A DNA stretch of 39,847 nt from an uncultured Gammaproteobacteria bacterium (GCA_945787155.1 CALZHD010000006.1:1-39847), one strand, 5' to 3'. Positions 1 to 7,300 are shown, counted from the first letter of the stretch. Numbers and translations: made by a program. Notes: generated by a model not told the origin, from the letters alone.

Positions 1-474
1 ACCATCTGCGCCGTGGGCATGGCCGTGCTCAAGCTCTTCCGCACTGGCATCGCGAATATCGACAACTTTGACATCGAAATTGAGTGGCACACCGGCCAGT
101 GGGTGATTACCGTCGACGATCACATCATCACCTTCAAGCTCAACCACCGTGACAATCATCATCTCGCCTTCAGGGCTCTGCGCATGGAACTGCATCCCGA
201 CACTAATATCAGCGCCCTCCTCGAACATGTCTTTTGGCACCGTCTGCAGCAGATCATTATCACGTTCACCGTAGCCTTCATCAGGTTGAACAGCAACACT
301 CACTTCATCGCCTACCAATTTTCCCACTAGTGCATTTTCAAGCCCAGGTACAATGTTGCGCGCACCATGCAGATAGACAAAATCACCCCGTCCTTCTGAG
401 CTGTCAATGAGTTTGCCCTCGTCATCTTTGAGGCTATAGTCCAGTGTTACGACTTTTTGATCTGCAATTTGCAC
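1..474 (-). CDS. SlyD-like FKBP-type peptidyl-prolyl isomerase (3' end cut by window edge)
   Basis: Peptidyl-prolyl cis-trans isomerase of the FKBP/SlyD class, a cytoplasmic folding factor. The start is GTG at 474-472, preceded by AAGGAG (481-486 on the opposite strand) at 6-nt spacing. The protein begins MQIADQKVVTLDYSLKDDEG and continues in one open frame of 158 codons to the window edge without a stop. Family hallmarks visible are FVYLHGARNIVPGLENAL near residues 33-50, the segment VQPDEGYGERD that leads into the insert-in-flap (chaperone) domain, and NHPLAGVPLNFDVKVVDIR near residues 126-144. The last readable residues, HGHAHGADG, start the His-rich metal-binding tail typical of SlyD. Only the tail and stop are missing. 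The family call is firm; which FKBP paralogue it is (SlyD or FkpB-like) is less certain. Confidence 0.9.
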   Translation of the reverse strand, partial: MQIADQKVVTLDYSLKDDEGKLIDSSEGRGDFVYLHGARNIVPGLENALVGKLVGDEVSVAVQPDEGYGERDNDLLQTVPKDMFEEGADISVGMQFHAQSPEGEMMIVTVVELEGDDVIVDGNHPLAGVPLNFDVKVVDIRDASAEELEHGHAHGADG

Positions 475-667
475 GTAGTACTCCTTAAAATATTGTATTC
501 ATTGACTCACGGCCACGCCGCTAAACGGCCACACCTTAACGCCTCTCACCGCAAATGTAAAAATTGATCTGTTAATACGCTTCTGCTGCTTAAGGCGATT
601 TAACAAAGACTTTCGTTCCCTGTACCTGGCGAAACAAATACTGCGCCTAACTCATTGTTTTAATAAA

Positions 668-695
668 ATTTAAAAAATAATTCTATTTTTTAAAT
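668..695. repeat. Perfect A/T-only inverted repeat upstream of the haemoglobin promoter
   Basis: Arms ATTTAAAAAATA (668-679) and TATTTTTTAAAT (684-695) are exact reverse complements around the 4-nt spacer ATTC. It lies 7 nt upstream of the putative -35 element of the tandem haemoglobin gene, where an operator, UP-element or bent DNA would sit. It does not match FNR, NsrR or Fur consensus well enough to name a regulator. The rest of the gene-free stretch 475-777 shows only the slyD ribosome-binding site and A+T-rich DNA. Confidence 0.5.
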
Positions 696-702
696 AAAAT
701 TA

Positions 703-732
703 TTTACAAAACATCAATGACAACTATAGAAT
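703..732 (+). promoter_or_regulatory. Putative sigma-70 promoter of the tandem truncated haemoglobin
   Basis: TTTACA at 703-708 (one mismatch to the -35 consensus) is followed after 18 nt by TAGAAT at 727-732 (one mismatch to the -10 consensus). An overlapping alternative -10, TATAGA at 725-730, has 16-nt spacing. This leaves a leader of about 40 nt that contains the ribosome-binding site CGGAGG at 763-768. It is a prediction from consensus match only. Confidence 0.5.
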
Positions 733-777
733 AACATCCTAGATACATCTTACAAGCAGTAACGGAGGATTTAATAC

Positions 778-1590
778 ATGTTCAGCGCAATCGCAAAGTT
801 TTTCTCAGGTGGATCATCAGAGCCCAAACAGGCCAGCCTCTATGAGCGCATTGGCGGTGATGCCGCCGTCAACGCCGCGGTCGATATTTTTTATCGCAAG
901 GTTCTCGCAGATGATCGCATCAACAAATTCTTTGAAGGCATCGATATGGACAAACAGTCTGCCAAACAGAAGGCGTTCCTCACCATGGCATTTGGCGGCC
1001 CAAATAACTACACCGGCGAAGACATGCGTAAAGGCCATGCCCATCTGGTAGAACAGGGGCTCAACGACAGTCACTTCGATGCAGTAATGGAAAACCTTGG
1101 TGCTACCCTGACCGAACTGGGCGTCCCTGGCGAGTTGATCGCAGAAGCCGCCGCCATCGCAGAGAGTACACGTGCTGACGTACTGGCCGGTTTCACTGCG
1201 GAAGAAAAGACTGCACTGGCAAACAAGGCATCACTCTATGAACGTATTGGCGGCGAGGCAGCCGTCAACGCGGCAGTTGATATCTTTTATCGCAAGGTTC
1301 TCGCAGATGATCGTATCAATAAATTCTTTGAAGGCGTAGATATGGAACAGCAGGCTGCCAAGCAGAAGGCGTTTCTCACCATGGCATTCGGTGGCCCACA
1401 CAACTACACCGGTGAAGATATGCGCAAAGGTCATGCACATCTGGTAAAACAGGGACTCAACGACAGTCACTTCGATGCAGTGATGGAGAATCTTGGTGCG
1501 ACATTGACTGAACTGAATGTCCCAGCAGAGTTAATCGGCGAAGCTGCGGCCATTGCCGAGAGCACACGCAACGACGTATTAGGTCGCTAA
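778..1590 (+). CDS. Tandem two-domain group I truncated haemoglobin
   Basis: A single 270-residue chain carries two complete truncated haemoglobin (TrHb1/GlbN) domains, near residues 20-137 and 152-269, after an 18-residue hydrophobic/basic N-terminus and joined by a short linker (about 138-151). By alignment with remembered cyanobacterial GlbN, the proximal F8 histidines are H87 and H219 (context MRKGH). The B10 tyrosines are Y39 and Y171, and the E7 glutamines Q60 and Q192. Position E10 is lysine (K63, K195) where Synechocystis GlbN has the haem-coordinating histidine. Single-domain members are about 120 residues. Known family roles are O2 binding, NO dioxygenation and peroxide or nitrogen-oxide handling; which applies here cannot be read from sequence. 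The gene is monocistronic, with its own promoter, an excellent ribosome-binding site (CGGAGG, 9 nt before ATG) and a strong terminator. Confidence 0.93.
   Translation: MFSAIAKFFSGGSSEPKQASLYERIGGDAAVNAAVDIFYRKVLADDRINKFFEGIDMDKQSAKQKAFLTMAFGGPNNYTGEDMRKGHAHLVEQGLNDSHFDAVMENLGATLTELGVPGELIAEAAAIAESTRADVLAGFTAEEKTALANKASLYERIGGEAAVNAAVDIFYRKVLADDRINKFFEGVDMEQQAAKQKAFLTMAFGGPHNYTGEDMRKGHAHLVKQGLNDSHFDAVMENLGATLTELNVPAELIGEAAAIAESTRNDVLGR
835..1584 (+). repeat. Internal coding duplication (two ~354-nt copies)
   Basis: The DNA for haemoglobin domain 1 (835-1188) and domain 2 (1231-1584) is repeated in direct orientation at an offset of 396 nt. The two encoded domains differ at about 13 of 118 residues. 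Long exact nucleotide stretches remain (for example around 898-918 and 1294-1314), so the duplication is recent or kept uniform by gene conversion. Confidence 0.9.
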
Positions 1591-1621
1591 CACACTACGA
1601 ACAGGGGCTTTCCCCTTTTCT

Positions 1622-1657
1622 AGCCTGGCAAGCTCCCCCAGCTTGCCAGGCTTTTTT
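1622..1657 (+). terminator. Rho-independent terminator of the haemoglobin gene
   Basis: A perfect 13-bp stem, AGCCTGGCAAGCT (1622-1634) with AGCTTGCCAGGCT (1640-1652), has a CCCCC loop and runs into TTTTTT. It sits 31 nt after the stop codon and separates this gene from nadB. Confidence 0.95.
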
Positions 1658-1719
1658 ATGCCCCATTTTCTCTCCACGCCGCACCCCTTCTCTCCCTTTA
1701 TCCGCTAGTGTAGATTAAG

Positions 1720-1749
1720 GCGACAAACGCACACCGAGCCACTTATAAT
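1720..1749 (+). promoter_or_regulatory. Putative promoter of nadB and possibly the following cassette
   Basis: A perfect -10 hexamer TATAAT (1744-1749) is preceded at 18 nt by GCGACA (1720-1725), a 4/6 match to the -35 consensus. It lies about 68 nt before the nadB start and after the haemoglobin terminator, so it is the natural candidate for nadB transcription. A second perfect TATAAT at 3500-3505, just before the iron-sulfur subunit gene, has no good -35 and may be fortuitous. Confidence 0.4.
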
Positions 1750-1816
1750 GGATCGTTCGTAATAACAGGCCTACGGGTGTCAATGCCCGAAGAGATCCAT
1801 TCCCGCAATTAATTCA

Positions 1817-3460
1817 ATGAGCGATACAGTGAGCACAAGCAGAACCCAACAACATGACGTTCTGATTATTGGCAGCGGTGCCGCAGGTATCAGCATGGCT
1901 TTAACGCTGGCTGACAGCGCCAGAGTTGCTTTGGTTGCCAAAGAGGCCCTCACCGAGAGCGCTACGTTTTATGCCCAGGGCGGGATCTCTGCCGTGCTGG
2001 ACAAGACAGACTCGCTTGAGTCCCACACAGTAGACACACTCAATGCGGGTGCAGGACTCTGTGATGAAGCAGTGGTTCGCCACGTGGTGGAGCACGGACC
2101 ACAAAGCATCCAGTGGCTGATCGATCGAGGCGTCAACTTTACGCGGGAATCGAATCATAAAAACAGTGCCGATTATCACCTTACCAGAGAAGGCGGTCAT
2201 AGCCACCGACGCGTGATACATGCCGCCGATGCCACCGGCCGAGAACTGGAGTCTACACTCGCTCAACAGGCGCGCAAACATCCTAACATCGAGATATTTG
2301 AACGCCATATCGCCATCGACCTGATCACCGGCAGCAAGCTCGGCCGACGTGACAACCGTTGCCACGGTGCCTACATCCTCGACCGCGACAATGATGAAGT
2401 GATCGCCTTTGCGGCGCGTGCAGTGGTACTCGCTACCGGCGGCGCCGGTAAGGTTTATCTCTACACTAGCAATCCCGATGTCGCCTCCGGTGATGGCATT
2501 GCGATGGCCTGGCGTGCGGGCTGTCGCATCGCCAACATGGAATTTATCCAGTTTCACCCTACCTGCCTGTTCCATCCAGAGGCCAAATCATTCCTCGTGA
2601 CCGAGGCGTTACGTGGTGAGGGGGCAAAACTGCGCCTGCCTGACGGCACGAGCTTTATGGAGCAGTTCGACGAAAACGCTGAGTTAGCACCCCGCGATAT
2701 CGTGGCGCGTGCCATTGACTACACCATGAAGCGCTCGGGCGTTGAGTATGTGCATCTCGATATCAGCCACAAGTCTGAGGCCTTCATCAAAGAGCACTTT
2801 CCGACCATCTATGCACGTTGCCTTGAATATGGCTACGACATCACACAACAGCCGATTCCGGTGGTACCAGCGGCGCACTATATCTGTGGTGGCATCATGA
2901 GCGACATCCACGGACGCAGCGATATTGAAGGACTCTATGCCGTGGGTGAAGTGGCTTATACGGGCATGCATGGCGCCAACCGCATGGCCAGCAACTCACT
3001 GCTGGAGTGTCTGGTGTTTGCCGAATCTGCCAGCCGCCATATTCTGGAAATGCTCAAACAACCAGGCACGACGCAACCGCTGCCAGAGTGGGATGAAAGC
3101 CGTGTCACCGACTCAGACGAAGAGGTCGTGGTGACCCATAACTGGCATGAACTACGCCGCTTCATGTGGGATTATGTCGGCATCGTACGCACCGATAAAC
3201 GCTTGCAACGTGCTAAAAACAGGGTCGACCTGCTGCAACACGAGATCTCCGACTACTACAGCAATTTCCGTGTCACCAGTGATCTGATCGAACTGCGCAA
3301 TCTCACCCTGGTCGCCGATCTGATCATCCACTCCGCCATCCTGCGCAAAGAGAGTCGCGGCCTGCACTTCACCCTCGACTACCCTGATACTAGCGAAGAT
3401 AAAACACCACAAAAAACTATTTTGATCCCCAACAACTACCTCAAAGCAGGCATAAAATAA
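1817..3460 (+). CDS. nadB: L-aspartate oxidase NadB
   Basis: FAD enzyme oxidising L-aspartate to iminoaspartate with O2 or fumarate as acceptor; first step of de novo NAD synthesis (EC 1.4.3.16), cytoplasmic. At 547 residues it has the usual length. Visible features are the Rossmann FAD motif VLIIGSGAAG near residue 15 and ATFYAQGG near 49-56, with no covalent-FAD histidine. E125 in TREGGHS is the family residue that recognises the substrate amino group. Catalytic positions of the succinate dehydrogenase fold are H247 (HPTC), R293 (APRD), H354 (AAHYICGG) and R389 (HGANRMASNSLLE). The ATG has only a weak ribosome-binding site. It is followed after 79 nt by an iron-sulfur/flavoprotein/NuoF-like gene set that may supply or use fumarate-linked electrons. 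Its pathway partner nadC is at the far right of the window; nadA is not present. Confidence 0.96.
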   Translation: MSDTVSTSRTQQHDVLIIGSGAAGISMALTLADSARVALVAKEALTESATFYAQGGISAVLDKTDSLESHTVDTLNAGAGLCDEAVVRHVVEHGPQSIQWLIDRGVNFTRESNHKNSADYHLTREGGHSHRRVIHAADATGRELESTLAQQARKHPNIEIFERHIAIDLITGSKLGRRDNRCHGAYILDRDNDEVIAFAARAVVLATGGAGKVYLYTSNPDVASGDGIAMAWRAGCRIANMEFIQFHPTCLFHPEAKSFLVTEALRGEGAKLRLPDGTSFMEQFDENAELAPRDIVARAIDYTMKRSGVEYVHLDISHKSEAFIKEHFPTIYARCLEYGYDITQQPIPVVPAAHYICGGIMSDIHGRSDIEGLYAVGEVAYTGMHGANRMASNSLLECLVFAESASRHILEMLKQPGTTQPLPEWDESRVTDSDEEVVVTHNWHELRRFMWDYVGIVRTDKRLQRAKNRVDLLQHEISDYYSNFRVTSDLIELRNLTLVADLIIHSAILRKESRGLHFTLDYPDTSEDKTPQKTILIPNNYLKAGIK

Positions 3461-3539
3461 ACACTCACAGGCGCGTCGCCGCACTGCTTTAGGACCTGAT
3501 ATAATGCTGTTTTTTGCCGCCAAATATGCTGACTGACCG

Positions 3540-4178
3540 ATGACCAATACAGCAACATCCGAGCAATGCACCAACATCACCGTCAACGGCACCGGACTCG
3601 CAGTTTCACCCGGCCACTCATTAATACAAGCGCTGTGGAAGACAGGCCACCCGCTCTTTAAGCGAGCGAGCTGTCTTGAAGGCGTCTGCGGTTCATGCCG
3701 TGTCATGGTGCGCTATGCTGATGAACCCGAGGTCAAGATGGCGCTGGCATGTCAGACCAAAGTTGAAAGTGGGATGCAGGTAGTCTTCCCACAACACCTT
3801 GAGCGACAGTCCGCAGCGTTGCAAACTCACCGCTATCAACTTCAGTCATCGATACCCGCTGATCAACACTTGCACGAAGTTTTTCCAGAGACAGCTCACT
3901 GCCGTCACTGCCATGGCTGCACGGTCGCCTGTCCCAAAGGGATTGATGTTGAAAAAGGGATCACGCTTGCGAATGATAATGAACTTACCGCAGCCGGTGA
4001 CCTTTTCGTCAACTGCGTGATGTGCGATCTTTGCGTCACCAGCTGCCCTGAAGATATTGCCCCCAATTATGTGGCGCTGTTTGCCCGCCGCACCACCGCC
4101 TTTAACAAACCACTACCCGGCAATCTCGCAGCGCGCTTACAGGCACTGCAACGCGGTGAACTGAAGATTGAGTATTAA
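3540..4178 (+). CDS. SdhB/FrdB-like iron-sulfur subunit of a putative soluble NADH:fumarate oxidoreductase
   Basis: Electron-transfer protein of 212 residues, shorter than typical SdhB/FrdB. An N-terminal plant-type ferredoxin domain has [2Fe-2S] ligands C45, C50, C53 and C71. A C-terminal helical domain has two full CxxCxxCxxxCP sets: C121/C124/C127/C131 and C159/C162/C165/C169. In canonical SdhB/FrdB the last cluster is usually [3Fe-4S], with one cysteine missing from the motif. Here all four are present, as in HdrC/TfrB-like proteins, so two [4Fe-4S] clusters are expected. No membrane segment or quinone-anchor gene is nearby. The stop is separated by 1 nt from the ATG of the flavoprotein gene, which suggests translational coupling. 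Its likely job is to carry electrons between the NuoF-like and FAD subunits; this is inference from gene order. Confidence 0.85.
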   Translation: MTNTATSEQCTNITVNGTGLAVSPGHSLIQALWKTGHPLFKRASCLEGVCGSCRVMVRYADEPEVKMALACQTKVESGMQVVFPQHLERQSAALQTHRYQLQSSIPADQHLHEVFPETAHCRHCHGCTVACPKGIDVEKGITLANDNELTAAGDLFVNCVMCDLCVTSCPEDIAPNYVALFARRTTAFNKPLPGNLAARLQALQRGELKIEY

Positions 4179-4179
4179 C

Positions 4180-5775
4180 ATGGCCAACGACGGCACCCCA
4201 TTGGATAAAGCACGACAGGCGTATCGAATCGAGCTGCCTCGACCACAACGGCCATCGGTAGAAGACCCCCAGGCACTTCTCCACGCCTATCATCCCGATT
4301 ACGCCAGCGACAGTCGCGTCACATTGAAAGTGGGTGTTAACCGCAACGATCCTTGTCACCCGCAACTGGCAGCGTTGTTACAGTCCGACTCATCAAGCAA
4401 CGATCAGCTATTAGCAAATGCTAATCATATCGAGACCGACGTGCTTGTCATCGGTTCCGGTGGCGCCGGCTGCGCGGCGGCATTGATCGCGGCAGAAAAT
4501 AGTGCGGAGGTATTGATCGCCACCAAGACGCGCCTGGGTGACAGTAACACCGTCATGGCCGAAGGGGGTATCCAGGCCTCGATCAACCCCAACGATACGC
4601 CACAGGCACATTTTGAAGAGACCCTTCAGGCGGGGCACCATGCCGGCAATAAACGACTGGTCGAACAGATGGTACTGGATGGCCCAGATGTCATCCGCTG
4701 GCTGATCCAGCAGGGGATGCAGTTTGACGTTGATCAGCAGGGCAACCTCTGCACCCGTCGCGCTGGCGGTACCTCGGCAGACCGTGTGCTCTACTATCGC
4801 GACTATACCGGTCTTGAGATGATGCGCGTACTGCGCGAGGCGGTGCGTAACCACCCTCATATCAACACAGCTGATAACAGCCCCGCCGTTGAACTCTTAT
4901 CCAATGAAGCGGGGCACTGCGGTGGCGCGCTGCTCTATTCCATCGACCGACAACAGTACACCGTGGTCAAGGCAAAGTCGGTCGTCCTTGCCAGCGGTGG
5001 ACTTGGACGCATGCACCTCAACGGTTTTCCTACCTCCAACCATGTCGGAGCCACTGGAGATGGACTGGTGCTAGCCTACCGACTCGGTGCAAAACTACAA
5101 ACGTTAGACTCATTCCAGTACCATCCGACAGGGCTTGCGTGGCCACAAACGTTAGCAGGCACATTGATCACCGAAGGGATACGCTCTGCCGGTGCCCAGC
5201 TAGTGAATAGCCGTGGCGAACGTTTTATCGATGAACTCGCGCCGCGCGATGTTGTGTCAGCGGCAATCATCCGCGAATGCAGTGAAGGGCGCGGCATACG
5301 GCTCGCCAGCGGTCGGCAGGGAGTGTGGCTCGACACCCCCGCGCTGGAACAGCAACAGCCCGGAATGCTTGCACAGCGGTTTCCGAAATTCCTCAATCTG
5401 TGCGATAAAGCTGGCATTAATCCTCATCATGCGCCACTGCTGATCTGTCCCACCCTGCATTACCAGAATGGTGGAGTGGTGATTAATGAGCATTGCGAGA
5501 CGACGATTCCAGGGCTCTATTGCGCTGGCGAGGTGAGTGGTGGCATCCACGGTAAGAATCGCATCATGGGTAATGCCCTGCTGGAGATCATCAGTTTTGG
5601 TCGACGTGCAGGTGCTGCGGCCGCCGCGTCGCATCCCCTGCCACATAGTCGTGAGTTAACGCTTGCTCACCTGAAAAGATTTCGCCGCGAGATAGCAAAC
5701 AGCGGCCTTGCCAGCGATCAATCAGGACCACTGCTCTTTCCCCACTATGCCAACTTCACCAGGGGGGCAATGTGA
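4180..5775 (+). CDS. Fumarate reductase/succinate dehydrogenase-like flavoprotein subunit
   Basis: FAD-binding subunit of 531 residues from ATG 4180; an in-frame TTG at 4168 could add four residues. After an unusual N-terminal extension of about 85 residues comes the Rossmann motif VIGSGGAG near residue 90. All four catalytic residues of the family are present: H315 (YHPTG), R356 (LAPRD), H427 (LHYQNGG) and R461 (HGKNRIMGN). The position that carries the FAD-linked histidine in membrane SdhA/FrdA is asparagine (N123, SNTVMAEGG), so FAD should be non-covalent. The glutamate that marks aspartate oxidase (TREGGHS) is replaced by alanine (A195, RAGGTS), which argues against aspartate as substrate. 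The C-terminal helical domain is shorter than in SdhA. It overlaps the NuoF-like gene by 4 nt. Fumarate reduction is the best guess; another dicarboxylate is possible. Confidence 0.85.
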   Translation: MANDGTPLDKARQAYRIELPRPQRPSVEDPQALLHAYHPDYASDSRVTLKVGVNRNDPCHPQLAALLQSDSSSNDQLLANANHIETDVLVIGSGGAGCAAALIAAENSAEVLIATKTRLGDSNTVMAEGGIQASINPNDTPQAHFEETLQAGHHAGNKRLVEQMVLDGPDVIRWLIQQGMQFDVDQQGNLCTRRAGGTSADRVLYYRDYTGLEMMRVLREAVRNHPHINTADNSPAVELLSNEAGHCGGALLYSIDRQQYTVVKAKSVVLASGGLGRMHLNGFPTSNHVGATGDGLVLAYRLGAKLQTLDSFQYHPTGLAWPQTLAGTLITEGIRSAGAQLVNSRGERFIDELAPRDVVSAAIIRECSEGRGIRLASGRQGVWLDTPALEQQQPGMLAQRFPKFLNLCDKAGINPHHAPLLICPTLHYQNGGVVINEHCETTIPGLYCAGEVSGGIHGKNRIMGNALLEIISFGRRAGAAAAASHPLPHSRELTLAHLKRFRREIANSGLASDQSGPLLFPHYANFTRGAM

Positions 5776-7022
5776 CCGCAGCACTACTTAACCAGTTGCT
5801 GCGTCACCCCGACAACTGCTGCACGCAGCTCAATGACTGGTTGACGGGCCGCGGCGGAAAGGGACTCGAGATTGCACTGCGCGATCCTGCCGCGCTCATC
5901 CCTACCATCAAGGCAGCAGGCTTGCGTGGCCTTGGCGGCAGCGGTTTTCCTGCCTGGCGCAAATGGGAGATGATCGCTGCACAAACCGAAAGCGGTGACC
6001 GTTATCTCATTTGTAATGGCAACGAAGATGAGCCGGGTACCTTCAAAGATCGCCTGCTGCTGGAAGAATCGCCTCATCAAATCATCGAAGGGGCGCTGAT
6101 CACCGCACTGGCCTGCGGCATCAACCGCGTTATTTTCTATATCAATCCGCACCTGAAGCGTGCTTTCGAAACATTGTCTGAGGCGATTATACAGTGGCAA
6201 CAGAGTGACTATTCTCAACAGATTAATCAGGTACTGGGCACAACACTGGAATTAAAGCTCATTCCCAGCCCCGGTCACTATATCGCTGGCGAAGAGACCG
6301 CCGCAATTGAGGCGGTCGAAGGCAATTTCCCCTTCCCACGTGGCAAACCACCCTACCCTGCAGTGGCGGGCGTTCACAACAGACCCACACTGGTGAATAA
6401 CATTGAAACACTGGCCAATGTTGCGCACATCATCCGCAAGGGTGCTGCATGGTTTCAGCGACTCGGCGAAAATAATAACAGCGGCACCAAGATCTATTGT
6501 GTCAGTGGCGATGTGACAGCCGTGGGCGCCTATGAACTACCGATGGGCACCACACTGTCGTCACTGCTTTTTCAGTATGCAGGTGGCATCATCGATAATC
6601 GAAAATTGAAGGCGGTGTTTACCGGCGGGCCATCCAACTCAATCTTGACCGCCGATGAACTAGACGTTGCACTCGACTTTGACTCCATGAAACAACATCA
6701 GGCAGCACTTGGCACAGGGGCGATGATCGTCATTGCTGAAGGGAACCCTATCATTCCTCATGTTGCAAAATATCTCGACTTCTTTGCTAACGCATCATGT
6801 GGGCAGTGCCCACCCTGCACCAGTGGCACACAAGATATGGCACAACTCACCAGAAAAATCGCAGCGGGTGAAGGTCGTCCAGATGATCTGGAGTTATTGA
6901 TCAGTCTCAGCGAGATGCTACCTGGCAGTGGCCGCTGTCATCTCATTGATGGTGCCATCACGGTGCTAAAGAGTTCACTGCAACACTTCCAGCCAGAATA
7001 CCGACGGGCGCTGATCAAATAA
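5772..7022 (+). CDS. NuoF-like NADH-binding FMN/[4Fe-4S] subunit
   Basis: Homologue of the 51-kDa NADH dehydrogenase subunit, 416 residues. The FMN/NADH motifs are GLRGLGGSGFPAWRKW (50-65), CNGNEDEPGTFKDR (81-94) and the glycine-rich PGHYIAGEETA (167-177). The [4Fe-4S] ligands match cluster N3: C343, C346, C349 (SCGQCPPC) and C389. It starts at GTG 5772 with AGGGGGG upstream and overlaps the preceding stop by 4 nt. There is no NuoE (thioredoxin-like [2Fe-2S]) domain or gene, and no NuoG or other complex I subunits, so it is not part of a nuo operon. NADH would reduce FMN, and electrons would pass through N3 to the iron-sulfur subunit encoded two genes upstream. The NADH-oxidising role is inferred from motifs. 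NADPH, or the reverse direction, cannot be excluded. Confidence 0.87.
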   Translation: MTAALLNQLLRHPDNCCTQLNDWLTGRGGKGLEIALRDPAALIPTIKAAGLRGLGGSGFPAWRKWEMIAAQTESGDRYLICNGNEDEPGTFKDRLLLEESPHQIIEGALITALACGINRVIFYINPHLKRAFETLSEAIIQWQQSDYSQQINQVLGTTLELKLIPSPGHYIAGEETAAIEAVEGNFPFPRGKPPYPAVAGVHNRPTLVNNIETLANVAHIIRKGAAWFQRLGENNNSGTKIYCVSGDVTAVGAYELPMGTTLSSLLFQYAGGIIDNRKLKAVFTGGPSNSILTADELDVALDFDSMKQHQAALGTGAMIVIAEGNPIIPHVAKYLDFFANASCGQCPPCTSGTQDMAQLTRKIAAGEGRPDDLELLISLSEMLPGSGRCHLIDGAITVLKSSLQHFQPEYRRALIK

Positions 7023-7030
7023 CACCAAAG

Positions 7031-7061
7031 ATGTTCAGCATTACGATCGCTAATCGAACAT
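7031..7061. repeat. Interrupted palindrome after the NuoF-like gene
   Basis: Outer arms ATGTTC (7031-7036) and GAACAT (7056-7061) flank an inner quasi-palindrome (ATTA, CGATCG, TAAT). It begins 8 nt after the stop codon but has no T-run behind it, so it is a weak terminator at best. It might instead be an mRNA 3'-end stabilising hairpin or a binding site. Confidence 0.4.
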
Positions 7062-7182
7062 TCTAAAATTTCGAATGATAAATTAACACTTAATTCTAAC
7101 AATCCACTTCAATAGATCGAAAACACCTTCAACAAGACGCCTAACGTCTCATCCAGCAGTAGCATTAGACCGCCCCATCCGG

Positions 7183-7211
7183 TTGACCGCAAAAACCACA
7201 AATCCTATACT
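7183..7211 (+). promoter_or_regulatory. Sigma-70 promoter of the membrane protein gene at 7301
   Basis: TTGACC (7183-7188) and TATACT (7206-7211) each differ from consensus at one base and are separated by the ideal 17 nt. Predicted transcription starts near 7217, giving a leader of about 84 nt that contains the hairpin at 7245-7279. Confidence 0.7.
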
Positions 7212-7244
7212 GATTTCTCCAAACAGCGTGCATACGGCCAAACA

Positions 7245-7279
7245 CTGTTTATCAGGTTTTTTCAGTGACCTGAAAACAG
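7245..7279 (+). other. Leader hairpin before the membrane protein gene
   Basis: CTGTTT-A-TCAGGT (7245-7257) pairs with ACCTGAAAACAG (7268-7279), a 12-bp stem with one bulged A and a 10-nt loop (TTTTTCAGTG). It lies between the predicted transcription start and a purine-rich ribosome-binding region (AGAGGAGAGGAGAAG). It has no terminator T-run. It may control translation or stability of the downstream mRNA; no known riboswitch family is recognised. Confidence 0.5.
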
Positions 7280-7300
7280 AGGAGAGGAGAAGTTGCAACA

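Noticed and set aside
1901-2575. 224-codon frame antisense to nadB
   Set aside because: Fully inside a certain gene on the other strand; no domain and no ribosome-binding site.
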